Of a stretch of 64,000 nt of DNA, positions 8,938 through 16,898 are shown piece after piece. Position 1 is the stretch's first letter, and each line of letters starts with the position of its first letter. A program made the position numbers and the translations under genes. Under the pieces are notes generated by a model. It was not told where the DNA came from. It saw only the letters and a list, made by a program, of their open reading frames with translations, and did not search any database. The stretch is from Plantactinospora sp040120695 (lineage in GTDB: Bacteria; Actinomycetota; Actinomycetes; Mycobacteriales; Micromonosporaceae), in NCBI RefSeq assembly GCF_040120695.1, contig NZ_JBEEAC010000016.1:1-64000 (forward strand). The letters run 5' to 3'.

Positions 8938-9665
8938 GAGTCGCTCCGCGCGCTCCCGCTCGGGGTGCCCGACGCGCCGGCGGCGAGGTTCCGGCCGTGA
9001 CGCCGGTCGCGCAGCAGGAAGTGGACGCCGGCCACCAGCATCCCGCCACCTCCGGCCACCGAGATCAACAGGGCGTGCCAGCCGGAGCCGGCCACCAGCC
9101 CCACGATGTTGATGACGCTGATCCAGACGCCGAGCCGGAACAGGTTGCGGTCCAGCCAGACCGCACCGCCGGCCATGTGCAGGGCGCCGGTGAGCCCGAC
9201 GGTGACGCCGGCCCAGAGCAGTCCGGCGACGTCCTCGGGCAGGTGGTCGGAGACCTGGCCGAGTGCCGTGCTGACGCTGCTGAACCCGAGGCCCCAGGCC
9301 AGGCCGTACCACAGGCCGCGCCGCTGGGAGTCGCCGGTGACCTGACCGTAGGTCCGGCCACCGACGATCCCGGAGGTGATCCCGGCGGCGACCAGCAGGG
9401 CGAGCAGGGTGACCAGTGGCAGCCAGCCGGGCAGGTCCACGAAGACCCGGCCGTCCGGCCCGAAGCGCAGGAAGAACAGGCCGAAGCCGATCAGCCAGGC
9501 CAGGCCCCAGGGCCAGTAGTACCAGAGCAGGTTGGGGCTCAGCTTGCGGGCCGCCTCGGCCTGCTGCGCGACGATCAGCCGGAGCGCGGCGGCCGGGTCG
9601 GGTGGCGGCAGCTCGTCGTGGTGGGCCGGTTCGCCGGTGCGGTTGTCATCAAAGTTCCCAGTCAC
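8934..9665 (-). CDS. Membrane protein of the exporter operon, unknown function
   Basis: A 243-residue protein with about six hydrophobic helices, starting with LLWYYWPWGLAWLIGFGLFFL near residue 50 and followed by LPLVTLLALLVAAGITSGIVGG. I know no enzymatic motif in it. It is the first gene of the reverse operon (membrane protein, winged-helix regulator, ATPase, permease) with 4-nt overlaps. I chose the GTG at 9665 because a TAAACT -10-like box ends 7 nt before it, the usual spacing of a leaderless actinobacterial transcript. An ATG at 9704 would add 13 residues but would put the operator inside the gene. Confidence 0.72.
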   Translation of the reverse strand: MTGNFDDNRTGEPAHHDELPPPDPAAALRLIVAQQAEAARKLSPNLLWYYWPWGLAWLIGFGLFFLRFGPDGRVFVDLPGWLPLVTLLALLVAAGITSGIVGGRTYGQVTGDSQRRGLWYGLAWGLGFSSVSTALGQVSDHLPEDVAGLLWAGVTVGLTGALHMAGGAVWLDRNLFRLGVWISVINIVGLVAGSGWHALLISVAGGGGMLVAGVHFLLRDRRHGRNLAAGASGTPSGSARSDS

Positions 9666-9679
9666 GTAAACGAGTTTAC
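9666..9679 (-). promoter_or_regulatory. Palindromic operator and leaderless promoter of the exporter operon
   Basis: GTAAAC and GTTTAC form a perfect 6-bp inverted repeat with a 2-bp spacer, directly against the GTG start at 9665. Read on the minus strand it includes TAAACT, a plausible -10 box ending 7 nt before the GTG. A repressor bound here would cover the promoter. The winged-helix protein of the same operon is the obvious candidate. Confidence 0.6.
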
Positions 9680-9738
9680 AACACAAAGTCCATGGCCGCG
9701 CCAACCAGGGGTGCGAGCGCGGTGCGGTGCTCCGGCCG

Positions 9739-11049
9739 TCAGCCGGCGACGTGCGCGCGGGGCAGCGGCCGGTGCAGCACCGCCGTGCCCGGAGCGGCGG
9801 TCAGCGGCCCGTTCGCCAGCGGGCCTGCCGGGGTACGGCCCCGGAGGGTCGTCTCCGGTGTCGCCGTACCGCCGAGCGCGGTGAACAGGAAGGCATTCAG
9901 CGCCATGCCGATCGGATCGGGCTGCCCCGGTACCCAGTAGTGGGTGGCGTTCAGCGCGACGCTGACCTGGCGGCGCCCGTCGGGCGAGTGCAGCGAGACG
10001 GTGTGGTGGCCGAGTACGACACCGTCGTGCCCCCAGACCGGACCGTCCGGCATGGGTGCCGTGAGCAGGCCGAGCCCGTACCGGGCGCCGTCCGGGGCGG
10101 CCGGGTCGATCGGAACGGTACGCCGCATCTGCGCCAGTTCGGCCGGGCGAAGCAGCCGGCCACCGAGCAGCCCCCGGAAGAACCGGTTCAGGTCGGCGGT
10201 GGTGGAGACGATGTCCCCGACCATCCAGGCCCAGGACATGTTGAAGACGCTGAAGTCCCGCAGCGTTCCGTCGACCCAGGGCACGTACCCGGCCGCGTGT
10301 GGCCCGTGGATCCGCGGGTCCGTACCCGGGAAGTAGGTCCGGTGCAGTCCGAGCGGGCGCAACACGCGGCGGGTGATCTCGACGGTGGCCGGTCGCCCGG
10401 TGATCCGTTCCAGCAGCAGCCCGGCGAGCACATAGTTGGTGTTCGAGTAGGAGTGCCGCTCGCCCGGCGCGTTGGTCGGCGGTTGGCCCATTCCCATCGC
10501 GACCAGCTCCAGCGGCCGGACGGTGGTGTGCTGGTACTTCTCGATGTTCTCCACCGAGCCGAAGATCACGTTGTCGAAGTCGTTGATCCCGCTGGTGTGG
10601 TTGAGCAGCATCCGCACGGTCACCCCGGCCGGGGCGAGCCGGGGCAGGTAGCGGCGCAGCGGCGCGTCGAGCCAGAGCCGGCGTTCGGCGACCAGTTGCA
10701 GCAGTACCGTCGAGACGAACGTCTTGGTGATGCTGCCGATCCGGTGCTGGAAGTACGGTCGCATCGGCCGGCCGGTGGTCACCTCGGCCACCCCGCTGGC
10801 CCCGCGCCAGGTCTCGCGACCGTCGCGCACCTCGGCGAAGACGCCGGGCATCCCGGCGTCGGTGATCGCGCGCAGGGCGTCGCGCAGCGCCCCGTCCGGC
10901 AGGGCGTCGCCGGAGCCGGTCCGGGTGGCGCCGGCCGGGCCGGCCAGGGCCGGGGAGGCGCCGGCGGCGAGCGCGGTGGCGGTCAGGGCCGAACCCGCGA
11001 CGGTACGCAGGAAGTCGCGGCGGGACTGGTGTGCACGGTACGCGGACAA
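9739..11049 (-). CDS. Tat-exported serine hydrolase (class C beta-lactamase / DD-peptidase family)
   Basis: A 436-residue penicillin-binding-protein-fold hydrolase. The N-terminus has a twin-arginine signal (QSRRDFLRTVAG, then a hydrophobic stretch and ALAGP). Catalytic motifs are SITK (SxxK, near residue 99), YSNTNY (YxN, near 192) and WGHDG (HxG, near 340). LLNHTSG is also typical of this family. It acts outside the membrane, probably on peptidoglycan stems, esters or D-amino-acid peptides. I chose the TTG at 11049 because GGGAGG lies 5 nt upstream and the Tat signal follows at once. The frame stays open for 1.2 kb further upstream, but that is the antisense of the helicase gene. Confidence 0.87.
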   Translation of the reverse strand: MSAYRAHQSRRDFLRTVAGSALTATALAAGASPALAGPAGATRTGSGDALPDGALRDALRAITDAGMPGVFAEVRDGRETWRGASGVAEVTTGRPMRPYFQHRIGSITKTFVSTVLLQLVAERRLWLDAPLRRYLPRLAPAGVTVRMLLNHTSGINDFDNVIFGSVENIEKYQHTTVRPLELVAMGMGQPPTNAPGERHSYSNTNYVLAGLLLERITGRPATVEITRRVLRPLGLHRTYFPGTDPRIHGPHAAGYVPWVDGTLRDFSVFNMSWAWMVGDIVSTTADLNRFFRGLLGGRLLRPAELAQMRRTVPIDPAAPDGARYGLGLLTAPMPDGPVWGHDGVVLGHHTVSLHSPDGRRQVSVALNATHYWVPGQPDPIGMALNAFLFTALGGTATPETTLRGRTPAGPLANGPLTAAPGTAVLHRPLPRAHVAG

Positions 11050-11106
11050 GTGTCCTCCCCAGGTCGAGGCTGGTCGGTTCCCTTTGGATTCTGCCCCGCC
11101 CCGGGC

Positions 11107-11161
11107 GCCGGCTCGTCCACTTCGGTGCCGAGGTACGACTCGACACCGTGGACGAGCCGGC
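11107..11161 (-). terminator. Long hairpin between the helicase and hydrolase genes
   Basis: A perfect 14-bp stem (11107-11120 with 11148-11161). Its loop holds further nested pairs, CGGTG/CACCG and CGAG/CTCG, so nearly all of the 55 nt can pair. It follows the helicase stop by about 60 nt and precedes the hydrolase start. There is no U-run, as is common for actinobacterial terminators. Confidence 0.6.
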
Positions 11162-11222
11162 CGCCCCGCCCTCCACCGACCGGCTCCCCCGTGAGGTGGA
11201 GCCGGAAAATGTGACGCCCCGG

Positions 11223-13220
11223 TCACAGGGGTGCGGGCAGCGGCTCGCTGTGCAGCACCGCGAGCCGGGACACCGCCCGGGTCAGCACCACGTAGAGCCG
11301 GTGCAGGCCGCGCGGTTCGGCCGCCACGATCCGGGCCGGCTCGACGACGATCACGTGGTCGTACTCCAGGCCCTTCGCCAGGGTCGCCGGCACGACCGTG
11401 ACCCGGGCCGCCGCCTCCACCTCGTCGGCGCTCGCGGTCGGGATCCCGGCACCGGCCAGCGCGGCGCGCAGCCCGGCCGCCTCGGCCTCGGCGGCGATCA
11501 CCGCGATCGAACCGTCGTGGGCCAGCGCCGCCCGCACCTCGGCCACCGTCGCCGCCGGCAGGTCGGCCACGGTACGGATGTCCAGCGCGCCGTCCGAGCG
11601 CAGCGACTCGGCCGGCGGTACGTCCACGGCCAGTGCCGGCAGCAGCCGGTTGGCCAGCGCCACCACCGCCGCCGGTACCCGGAACCCGATGGTGAGCGGC
11701 ACCACCGAGGCGTCCGGCTTGCCGAGGTGCCGCAGCGACTCCCGCCAGTCGGTGGCGGCCCACGGGGCGGTGCCCTGGGCGAGGTCGCCGAGGAGGGTGA
11801 GCGAGCCGTGCTCGCTGCGCCGGGCGATCACCCGGCACTGCATCGGGGAGAGATCCTGCGCCTCGTCGACCACCACGTGCCCGAAGCTGGGCAGCCGCTC
11901 GACCAGCCCGGCCGCCTCGTCGACCAGTACGGCGTCGGCGGCGGTCCACTTCGTCGCCCTTGCCGTGCGGGGCGGCTTCGGCCAGGTCAGCAACGCCTGC
12001 TCGGCCTCGCTGAGCAGTCCGTCGGCGGTGGCCGCCAGCGCCTCCGGGTCGGCCAGCAGCCGGTGCAGCAGCCCGTCCGGGGTGACCGCCGGCCAGCAGT
12101 GATCGAGAAACTCGGTGACCGGCTTGCACCGGCCCATCCGGCGCAGCCAGCCATCGCCGGGGGAGTCGCCCCGACGGGCCTCCGACTGCCGTTGCAGCAG
12201 CCCGACCACCCGGGCCCGGACCCGCTCCCGGCCGGTGGCGTACGGCAGCCCCTCCCGGCGGGCCTCCTCGACGATCCGGCGCAGCGCCTCCGCCGTCACC
12301 CGCCACCGGTACGAGCCGTCGGAGACCACGATCGGCTCCTCCGGCGCCCGCACCTGCCGGGCCAGGGCCCGGCGCAGCACCTCGGCCATCCGGGGATCGT
12401 GCTTCAGCGCGGCGGTGGCCGGTGGGTCCACCGCCCGGACCGGGGTGCCGAGCAGGTCCTCCACGGTCGCCTGGGTCACCTCCACCTCGCCGAGCGCCGG
12501 CAGCACCGCCGAGATGTACGACAGGAACGCCCGGTTCGGCCCGACGACGAGTACCCCGGACCGGCGCAGCCGCTCCCGGTGCAGGTAGAGCAGGTAGGCG
12601 GCCCGGTGCAGCCCGACCGCCGTCTTCCCGGTCCCCGGTGCACCCTGCACGCAGATCGAGTCGGCCAGCTCGGCCCGGACCAGCTCGTCCTGTTCCGGCT
12701 GGATGGTGGCGACGATGTCCCGCATCGGCCCGACCCGGGGACGTTCGATCTCGGCGGTGAGGATCCGGCTCGCGGTGCCGTACTCCTCGCCCCGGTCGAG
12801 GTGTTCGTCCTCGAAGCTGGTGAGCTGGCCGGCGCCGAAGCCGAACCGCCGCCGGACCCGCACCCCCTGCGGGTCGCGGGCGCTGGCCCGGTAGAACGAG
12901 CGGGAGATCGGGGCCCGCCAGTCCAGCACCATCGGCTCGCCGGCCGGGTCGGTGACGTGCCGCCGCCCGATGTGGTGACTCGCGTCGGCGAAGTCGAGGC
13001 GGCCGAAGAAGAGCGGGGTGTTCGGGTCGTCGGCGAGTTCGGCGACCCGCCGGGAGAGGGTCCGGCCGAGCGTCTCGGCCGCGTACGCGTCACCGGCCAC
13101 GTCCTGGCCGGTCGCGAAGAGTGACTCGGCGTGCTCCCGCATCCGCCGCAGGGCGGCCCGGGAGGCGGCCAGGTGTGCGCGTTCGTACTCCAGGTCGGTG
13201 TCGAGGTCCTGTGCGGGCAT
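11223..13220 (-). CDS. HelD-like superfamily 1 helicase (RNA polymerase-associated)
   Basis: A 665-residue UvrD/Rep-like ATPase. The N-terminal 40 residues are helical and charged, as in the arm that HelD pushes into RNA polymerase. The conserved block VLDWRAPISRSFYRA lies near residue 98, Walker A GAPGTGKT at 193-200, and Walker B VVDEAQDLSP near 440. HelD removes stalled RNA polymerase from DNA; some actinobacterial members (HelR) give rifamycin tolerance. I see no rifamycin-associated element upstream, so a resistance role is not supported. The ATG at 13220 lacks a clear ribosome site. Confidence 0.85.
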   Translation of the reverse strand: MPAQDLDTDLEYERAHLAASRAALRRMREHAESLFATGQDVAGDAYAAETLGRTLSRRVAELADDPNTPLFFGRLDFADASHHIGRRHVTDPAGEPMVLDWRAPISRSFYRASARDPQGVRVRRRFGFGAGQLTSFEDEHLDRGEEYGTASRILTAEIERPRVGPMRDIVATIQPEQDELVRAELADSICVQGAPGTGKTAVGLHRAAYLLYLHRERLRRSGVLVVGPNRAFLSYISAVLPALGEVEVTQATVEDLLGTPVRAVDPPATAALKHDPRMAEVLRRALARQVRAPEEPIVVSDGSYRWRVTAEALRRIVEEARREGLPYATGRERVRARVVGLLQRQSEARRGDSPGDGWLRRMGRCKPVTEFLDHCWPAVTPDGLLHRLLADPEALAATADGLLSEAEQALLTWPKPPRTARATKWTAADAVLVDEAAGLVERLPSFGHVVVDEAQDLSPMQCRVIARRSEHGSLTLLGDLAQGTAPWAATDWRESLRHLGKPDASVVPLTIGFRVPAAVVALANRLLPALAVDVPPAESLRSDGALDIRTVADLPAATVAEVRAALAHDGSIAVIAAEAEAAGLRAALAGAGIPTASADEVEAAARVTVVPATLAKGLEYDHVIVVEPARIVAAEPRGLHRLYVVLTRAVSRLAVLHSEPLPAPL

Positions 13221-13382
13221 GCTGGTATCCCATCGGCGCGTCAGCGCGTCGGTTGCTCGCTCGCGTGTCCGGGGGCGGATGGCCGGCTCCCGGCGCGGGG
13301 ACGTCCGCTGCGGTGCTTTCTCACCTCGGCCGTCAAGCGGCCAGCCAGCCTACCTGCGGCTCGGTTCCCGTTCCACCGAGTT

Positions 13383-14798
13383 TCATCCGCCGCGCCGGCC
13401 GGACCGCCGGCCGGGTGTGCTCGCCAGCATGTCGCCTGGAGTGAAGGTGCGGACCTCCGGGTGGTTGGCCAGCGTCTCGTCGCCACCGCCGCGTGACCAG
13501 AACCCGAAGGTCAGGCCGGCCGGTCCGGGTGGCGGCAGGTGGCCGGCCCGGCGCCGCAGGTCCGTCAGGTCGCGCAGGGTGAGCGGCTTGGCCTGCCACC
13601 GGGCCTCGCCGACGAGTACGGGATCGTCGCCGGCCCGGCCGAGTACGTCGATCTCCACGGTCTCGTCCTTCCACCAGCGGCCGACCACCGTTTCGGCGGG
13701 CAGCGCACCCGTGGCCACCAGGCGCTGGGCGTGATCCCGGGCCGCCGCCTCGAACACCCGCGCGACGTGCGTCTGCCACCGCCCCCAGGTGCGTCGCCGG
13801 ACCGCGGGCCCCTGACCGCCGTCGATCAGGTCGGCGTCGTCGCGCAGCACGGCGAACCAGTATGCGAGGTAGTCGTCGGCGATCTCGTACAGCGGATCGG
13901 CCGAGCTGCCCGCGCCGACCGGGCGTACCGCTCGGACGTAGCCGGCTCGGCGTAGCCGGTCGAGGGTGTAGTCGATCCGTTGCTGGGCCCGGCCGGCGAT
14001 CCGGGACCGTCGCCGAGCGCCTCCGCCCATCGCGGTCAGCACCCGCTCGTAGCCGCCCCGCCAGTCGAGGTCCTCGGAGAGGATGTCCGGCGCGTCGCGC
14101 AGCAGCAGGCCGCCGGGGGTGAAGGCCAACTCGTGCAGGTTCTCCTCTGTGGAGCGCCGTGCCGACCACCGGCTCAGGTGCAGCGGGTAGCCGCCGCAGG
14201 CCGCGTACGCCTCGAGGAACTGTTCGGGCGCCAGGTCGGGCAGGAAGGCCCTGGCGTCCAGCAGCGGGAACGGATCCATCCGGCGCTCGACGCCGGCCCG
14301 CCGGTGCAGCCCGCCCTGCGGGCCGAGCATCTGCTCCATCAACGCGACCGCCGACCCGGAGAGCACCAGCAGAAACCGCTGGTCGCGGACGTGGTTCTCC
14401 CAGACGGCGGAGACGGTGTCGGCGAAGTCGGCGTGCCCGCCGGTCAGCCGGGGCGCCTCGTCGAGCACCACGAGCAGCGGATCGGTGCGGGCCAGTCGGG
14501 CGACGAACCGCAGTGCGGCCTCCCAGTCGGGGAAGGTCGTCGGGGCCAGATCGGCCACCTCGTCGCCGAGCTGCTCGCGCAGCGCCTCGGCGAACCGGCG
14601 GAGCTGCCGGTCGTCGGCGTCCTGCCGGGTGGCGGTGAAGTAGACCGCTCGCTTGTCCCTGGCAAAGTGAGTGAGCAGGTACGTCTTGCCGACCCGGCGG
14701 CGGCCCCAGACCACCGCCAGCTCGGGATGTCCCTCAGTGGCCCGCTGCCAGGCTGAGGTCAGCTCGGCCAGTTCGGCCGCCCGTCCCACGATCGGCAT
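13383..14798 (-). CDS. ATPase of the archaeal-type AAA family with DUF234 C-terminal domain
   Basis: A 471-residue protein that starts at a REase-like ATPase core: MPIVGRAAELAELTSAW, then Walker A WGRRRVGKTYLL near residue 33 and Walker B LLVVLDEAPRL near 110. Middle residues (RAQQRIDYTLDRLRRAGYV) look like a winged helix. The C-terminal 150 residues contain the DUF234 pattern with WKDETVEIDVLG and LVGEARWQ, which resembles PD-(D/E)xK nuclease motifs (ID and ExxW in place of ExK). The function of this family is unknown; defence or mobile-element roles have been suggested. Its start lies 8 nt from a large inverted repeat, and it is divergent from the ArsR-type gene. Confidence 0.8.
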   Translation of the reverse strand: MPIVGRAAELAELTSAWQRATEGHPELAVVWGRRRVGKTYLLTHFARDKRAVYFTATRQDADDRQLRRFAEALREQLGDEVADLAPTTFPDWEAALRFVARLARTDPLLVVLDEAPRLTGGHADFADTVSAVWENHVRDQRFLLVLSGSAVALMEQMLGPQGGLHRRAGVERRMDPFPLLDARAFLPDLAPEQFLEAYAACGGYPLHLSRWSARRSTEENLHELAFTPGGLLLRDAPDILSEDLDWRGGYERVLTAMGGGARRRSRIAGRAQQRIDYTLDRLRRAGYVRAVRPVGAGSSADPLYEIADDYLAYWFAVLRDDADLIDGGQGPAVRRRTWGRWQTHVARVFEAAARDHAQRLVATGALPAETVVGRWWKDETVEIDVLGRAGDDPVLVGEARWQAKPLTLRDLTDLRRRAGHLPPPGPAGLTFGFWSRGGGDETLANHPEVRTFTPGDMLASTPGRRSGRRGG

Positions 14799-14805
14799 GC
14801 GGCCA

Positions 14806-14864
14806 GCCTACTACAAACTGTTTGTAGCACTGGCTGGTTGTAGTACAAACAGTTTGTAGTAGGC
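14806..14864. repeat. Perfect 21-bp inverted repeat with nested operator-like palindromes
   Basis: Arms at 14806-14826 and 14844-14864 are exact reverse complements, separated by 17 nt. Each arm itself contains a palindrome, TACAAACTGTTTGTA at 14812-14826 and TACAAACAGTTTGTA at 14844-14858. A third, TTGTAGTACAA, is at 14838-14848. The two main centres are 32 bp apart, about three helical turns. The AT-rich composition stands out from its surroundings. It lies in the 136-bp gap between the DUF234 ATPase and the ArsR-type regulator. Confidence 0.9.
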
Positions 14865-14934
14865 CGCCGGCGTCGGCTCCCCGGTGCGCCCGGGTCGTTG
14901 CCACCGGCCGGCCCGGAGGCGGAATCATTGGCGC

Positions 14935-15516
14935 ATGACCGAGCAGCCCGTCGAGCAGCGGCCGATGATGATCAGCGATCCGCAGGTGATGCGGGCCCTG
15001 GCGCACCCGGCCCGGCTGGGCATCATGGAGCACCTGACCACGACCGGGACGGCGGTCACCGCGACTGAGTGCGCCGAGATCGTCGGTCTGTCGCCGAGCG
15101 CGGTCAGCTACCACCTGCGGGAGCTGGCGAAGTTCGGCCTGGTCGAGCAGGCGCCGAGCCGGGGCGACGCCCGTGAGCGGCTCTGGCGCAGCAGCGTCGG
15201 CTCGTGGGGGGTGGAGGTCGGCCAGGACGCGTCGCCGGAGGCGCGGGCCGCCCAGGAGACCCTGATCGAGGTGTACGCCGCCCGCGACATGGCCCGGGTC
15301 CGGGACTGGGCGCGACGGTTCGGCGAGGAGTCGAAGGAGTGGTACGACGCGGCCCAGTACGGCAGCGCGGTGCTGATGCTGACCGCCGAGGAGCTGACGG
15401 AGCTGAACGGCCGGATCCGCGAGCTGATGCGGCCGTACCGGCGGCGGGAGCGGGTCGGGCCGCCCGAGGGCTCCCGCCCGGTGATGGTCCACTACGCGGC
15501 GCTGCCGATGGAGTGA
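14935..15516 (+). CDS. ArsR-type winged-helix regulator
   Basis: A 193-residue protein. DNA binding is through VMRALAHPARLGIMEHL (first helices, near residue 19) and VGLSPSAVSYHLRELAKFGLVEQ (recognition helix, near 50), the standard HTH_20/ArsR layout. The C-terminal 100 residues are helical and probably bind a ligand or dimerise. No metal-binding Cys pair is present, so this is not a classic arsenic sensor. The MFS gene begins 59 nt downstream, behind an inverted repeat that is a likely operator. I chose the ATG at 14935; a GGAGG lies rather far upstream. Confidence 0.87.
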   Translation: MTEQPVEQRPMMISDPQVMRALAHPARLGIMEHLTTTGTAVTATECAEIVGLSPSAVSYHLRELAKFGLVEQAPSRGDARERLWRSSVGSWGVEVGQDASPEARAAQETLIEVYAARDMARVRDWARRFGEESKEWYDAAQYGSAVLMLTAEELTELNGRIRELMRPYRRRERVGPPEGSRPVMVHYAALPME

Positions 15517-15539
15517 ATCCGGCCCAGGCCGGGCCGGGG

Positions 15540-15588
15540 TTGCGTACGGCAATTGTGAAGGGTTACTTTCGAAGTATGTCCTTCACAA
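15540..15588 (+). promoter_or_regulatory. Leaderless promoter and operator of the MFS gene
   Basis: A -35-like TTGCGT at 15540-15545, 18-bp spacer and -10-like TACTTT at 15564-15569 sit 6 nt before the ATG at 15576, so the mRNA is probably leaderless. TTGTGAAGG (15553-15561) and CCTTCACAA (15580-15588) form a perfect inverted repeat around the start codon, and TACTT/AAGTA nests inside it. The ArsR-type protein upstream is the likely binder. Confidence 0.62.
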
Positions 15589-16898
15589 CTGCCGGTCCTG
15601 GCATGCCCGACCACGGCACACCGGCGGTCTCGCACTGGCGGGACGTCTATCTGGCCGCCGGTGCCCGGGCCATCTCGACCTGCGGGGACTTCCTCGCCGC
15701 GACCGCGCTGGCACTCGCCCTGCAGTCCGCCGGCGCCGGCGGACTGGCTGTTTCCGGGGTGATGCTGGCCGCCACTCTGCCGCTGGTGCTGCTCGCCCCG
15801 CTGACCGGTCGACTGGCCGACCAGGTGGACAGCCGCACCCTGCTGGTCTGGGCCGGCGTCGGCCAGGCTGCGGTCTGCGCGGCACTCGCCTTCGCCGAGA
15901 GCACCGCCGTGATCCTGCTGCTCGCCGCGCTGCTCGCCTGCGGGCTGGCGGTGACCCAGCCGACCCTGGCCGCCCTGCTCCCCGAGATGGTGCGTCGCAA
16001 CGACCTGCCCCGGGCGAGCGCGATCAACCAGACCGCCGGCTCGGTCGGCATGCTCGTCGCGCCGGCCCTGGCCGGGCTGCTGGTCGGCCAGTTCGGTGCC
16101 CGGATTCCGCTGCTGCTCGACGCCGGCAGCTATCTCGCGCTGATCGCGGCGGGGCTGCTGCTGGGTACGCGGCGGGGCGGCCGACGGGCGGCGGGAACGG
16201 CTGGCGGGACGGGTACGACGCCGACGACCCCGGCCTGGCGGCTGCGTCGCGACCCGCTGCTCTGGACGATGGTGGCCGCGATCGCCGCGACGGTGGCCGG
16301 GGTCGGCGCGGTCAACGTGATCGAGGTCTTCTACGTCCGCGAGACCCTGCACTCCTCGACCACGATGTTCGGACTGGTCAGCGCGGCCTGGACCGCCGGC
16401 ATGCTGACCGGCGCCTGGCTGCTCGCCGGCACCGCCCGGCGGGCCCGGGACGACGGTGCCCTAGTCAAGGGCGTGCTCGGGATGCTCGGCGCGGCCTGCC
16501 TGCTGGTCGGACTCGGCGCCACCGTGCCGGCCGCCGGCTGGCTGCTCCCGCTCTGGCTGGTCGGCGGCGTCGCCAACGGCGGGCTGAACGTATTCAGCAA
16601 CCTGGTGCTGGCCAATCGGGTGCCGCCGGAGGCGCGCGGCCGGGCCTTCGCCGCGCAGGGCGCCGCGATCCAGGGTGCCGGAATGTTCGGCTACCTGGCC
16701 GGCGGCCTCCTGCTCACCGGCTTTCCACCCCGCCCGCTGGTCGCGGCGACCGGGCTGGCCGGGCTGGCCGTGGTCGCGGCGGTGACCCCGGTGGTGCTGC
16801 GGGCCGCCCGGCGTGAGCGGGCCACGCTGCGTCCTGGGCCACTTCCGTTCCGGTCGGCCGAGCGGCCGGTCGAGCCGGCGGTTACCGTCGGGGCATGA
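15576..16898 (+). CDS. MFS transporter
   Basis: A 440-residue permease with about twelve membrane helices. The loop between helices 2 and 3 has GRLADQVDSRTLL, the usual MFS motif A region. It resembles enterobactin-exporter-like or macrolide-efflux-like MFS proteins of actinomycetes (LLPEMVRRNDLPRASAINQ in helix 4-5). The ATG at 15576 is supported by the leaderless promoter just upstream. Regulation is probably by the ArsR-type protein encoded upstream. The stop overlaps the ATG of mqnA (ATGA), although the two functions look unrelated. Confidence 0.87.
   Translation: MSFTTAGPGMPDHGTPAVSHWRDVYLAAGARAISTCGDFLAATALALALQSAGAGGLAVSGVMLAATLPLVLLAPLTGRLADQVDSRTLLVWAGVGQAAVCAALAFAESTAVILLLAALLACGLAVTQPTLAALLPEMVRRNDLPRASAINQTAGSVGMLVAPALAGLLVGQFGARIPLLLDAGSYLALIAAGLLLGTRRGGRRAAGTAGGTGTTPTTPAWRLRRDPLLWTMVAAIAATVAGVGAVNVIEVFYVRETLHSSTTMFGLVSAAWTAGMLTGAWLLAGTARRARDDGALVKGVLGMLGAACLLVGLGATVPAAGWLLPLWLVGGVANGGLNVFSNLVLANRVPPEARGRAFAAQGAAIQGAGMFGYLAGGLLLTGFPPRPLVAATGLAGLAVVAAVTPVVLRAARRERATLRPGPLPFRSAERPVEPAVTVGA

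Noticed and set aside
11050..12306. A 1.2-kb upstream extension of the serine hydrolase frame
   Set aside because: It is antisense-free only by composition, runs into the helicase gene, and the Tat signal with a GGGAGG site fixes the start at 11049.
13221..13382. Rifamycin-associated element upstream of the HelD-like gene
   Set aside because: I looked for the inverted repeat that marks helR-type rifamycin response genes and saw none.
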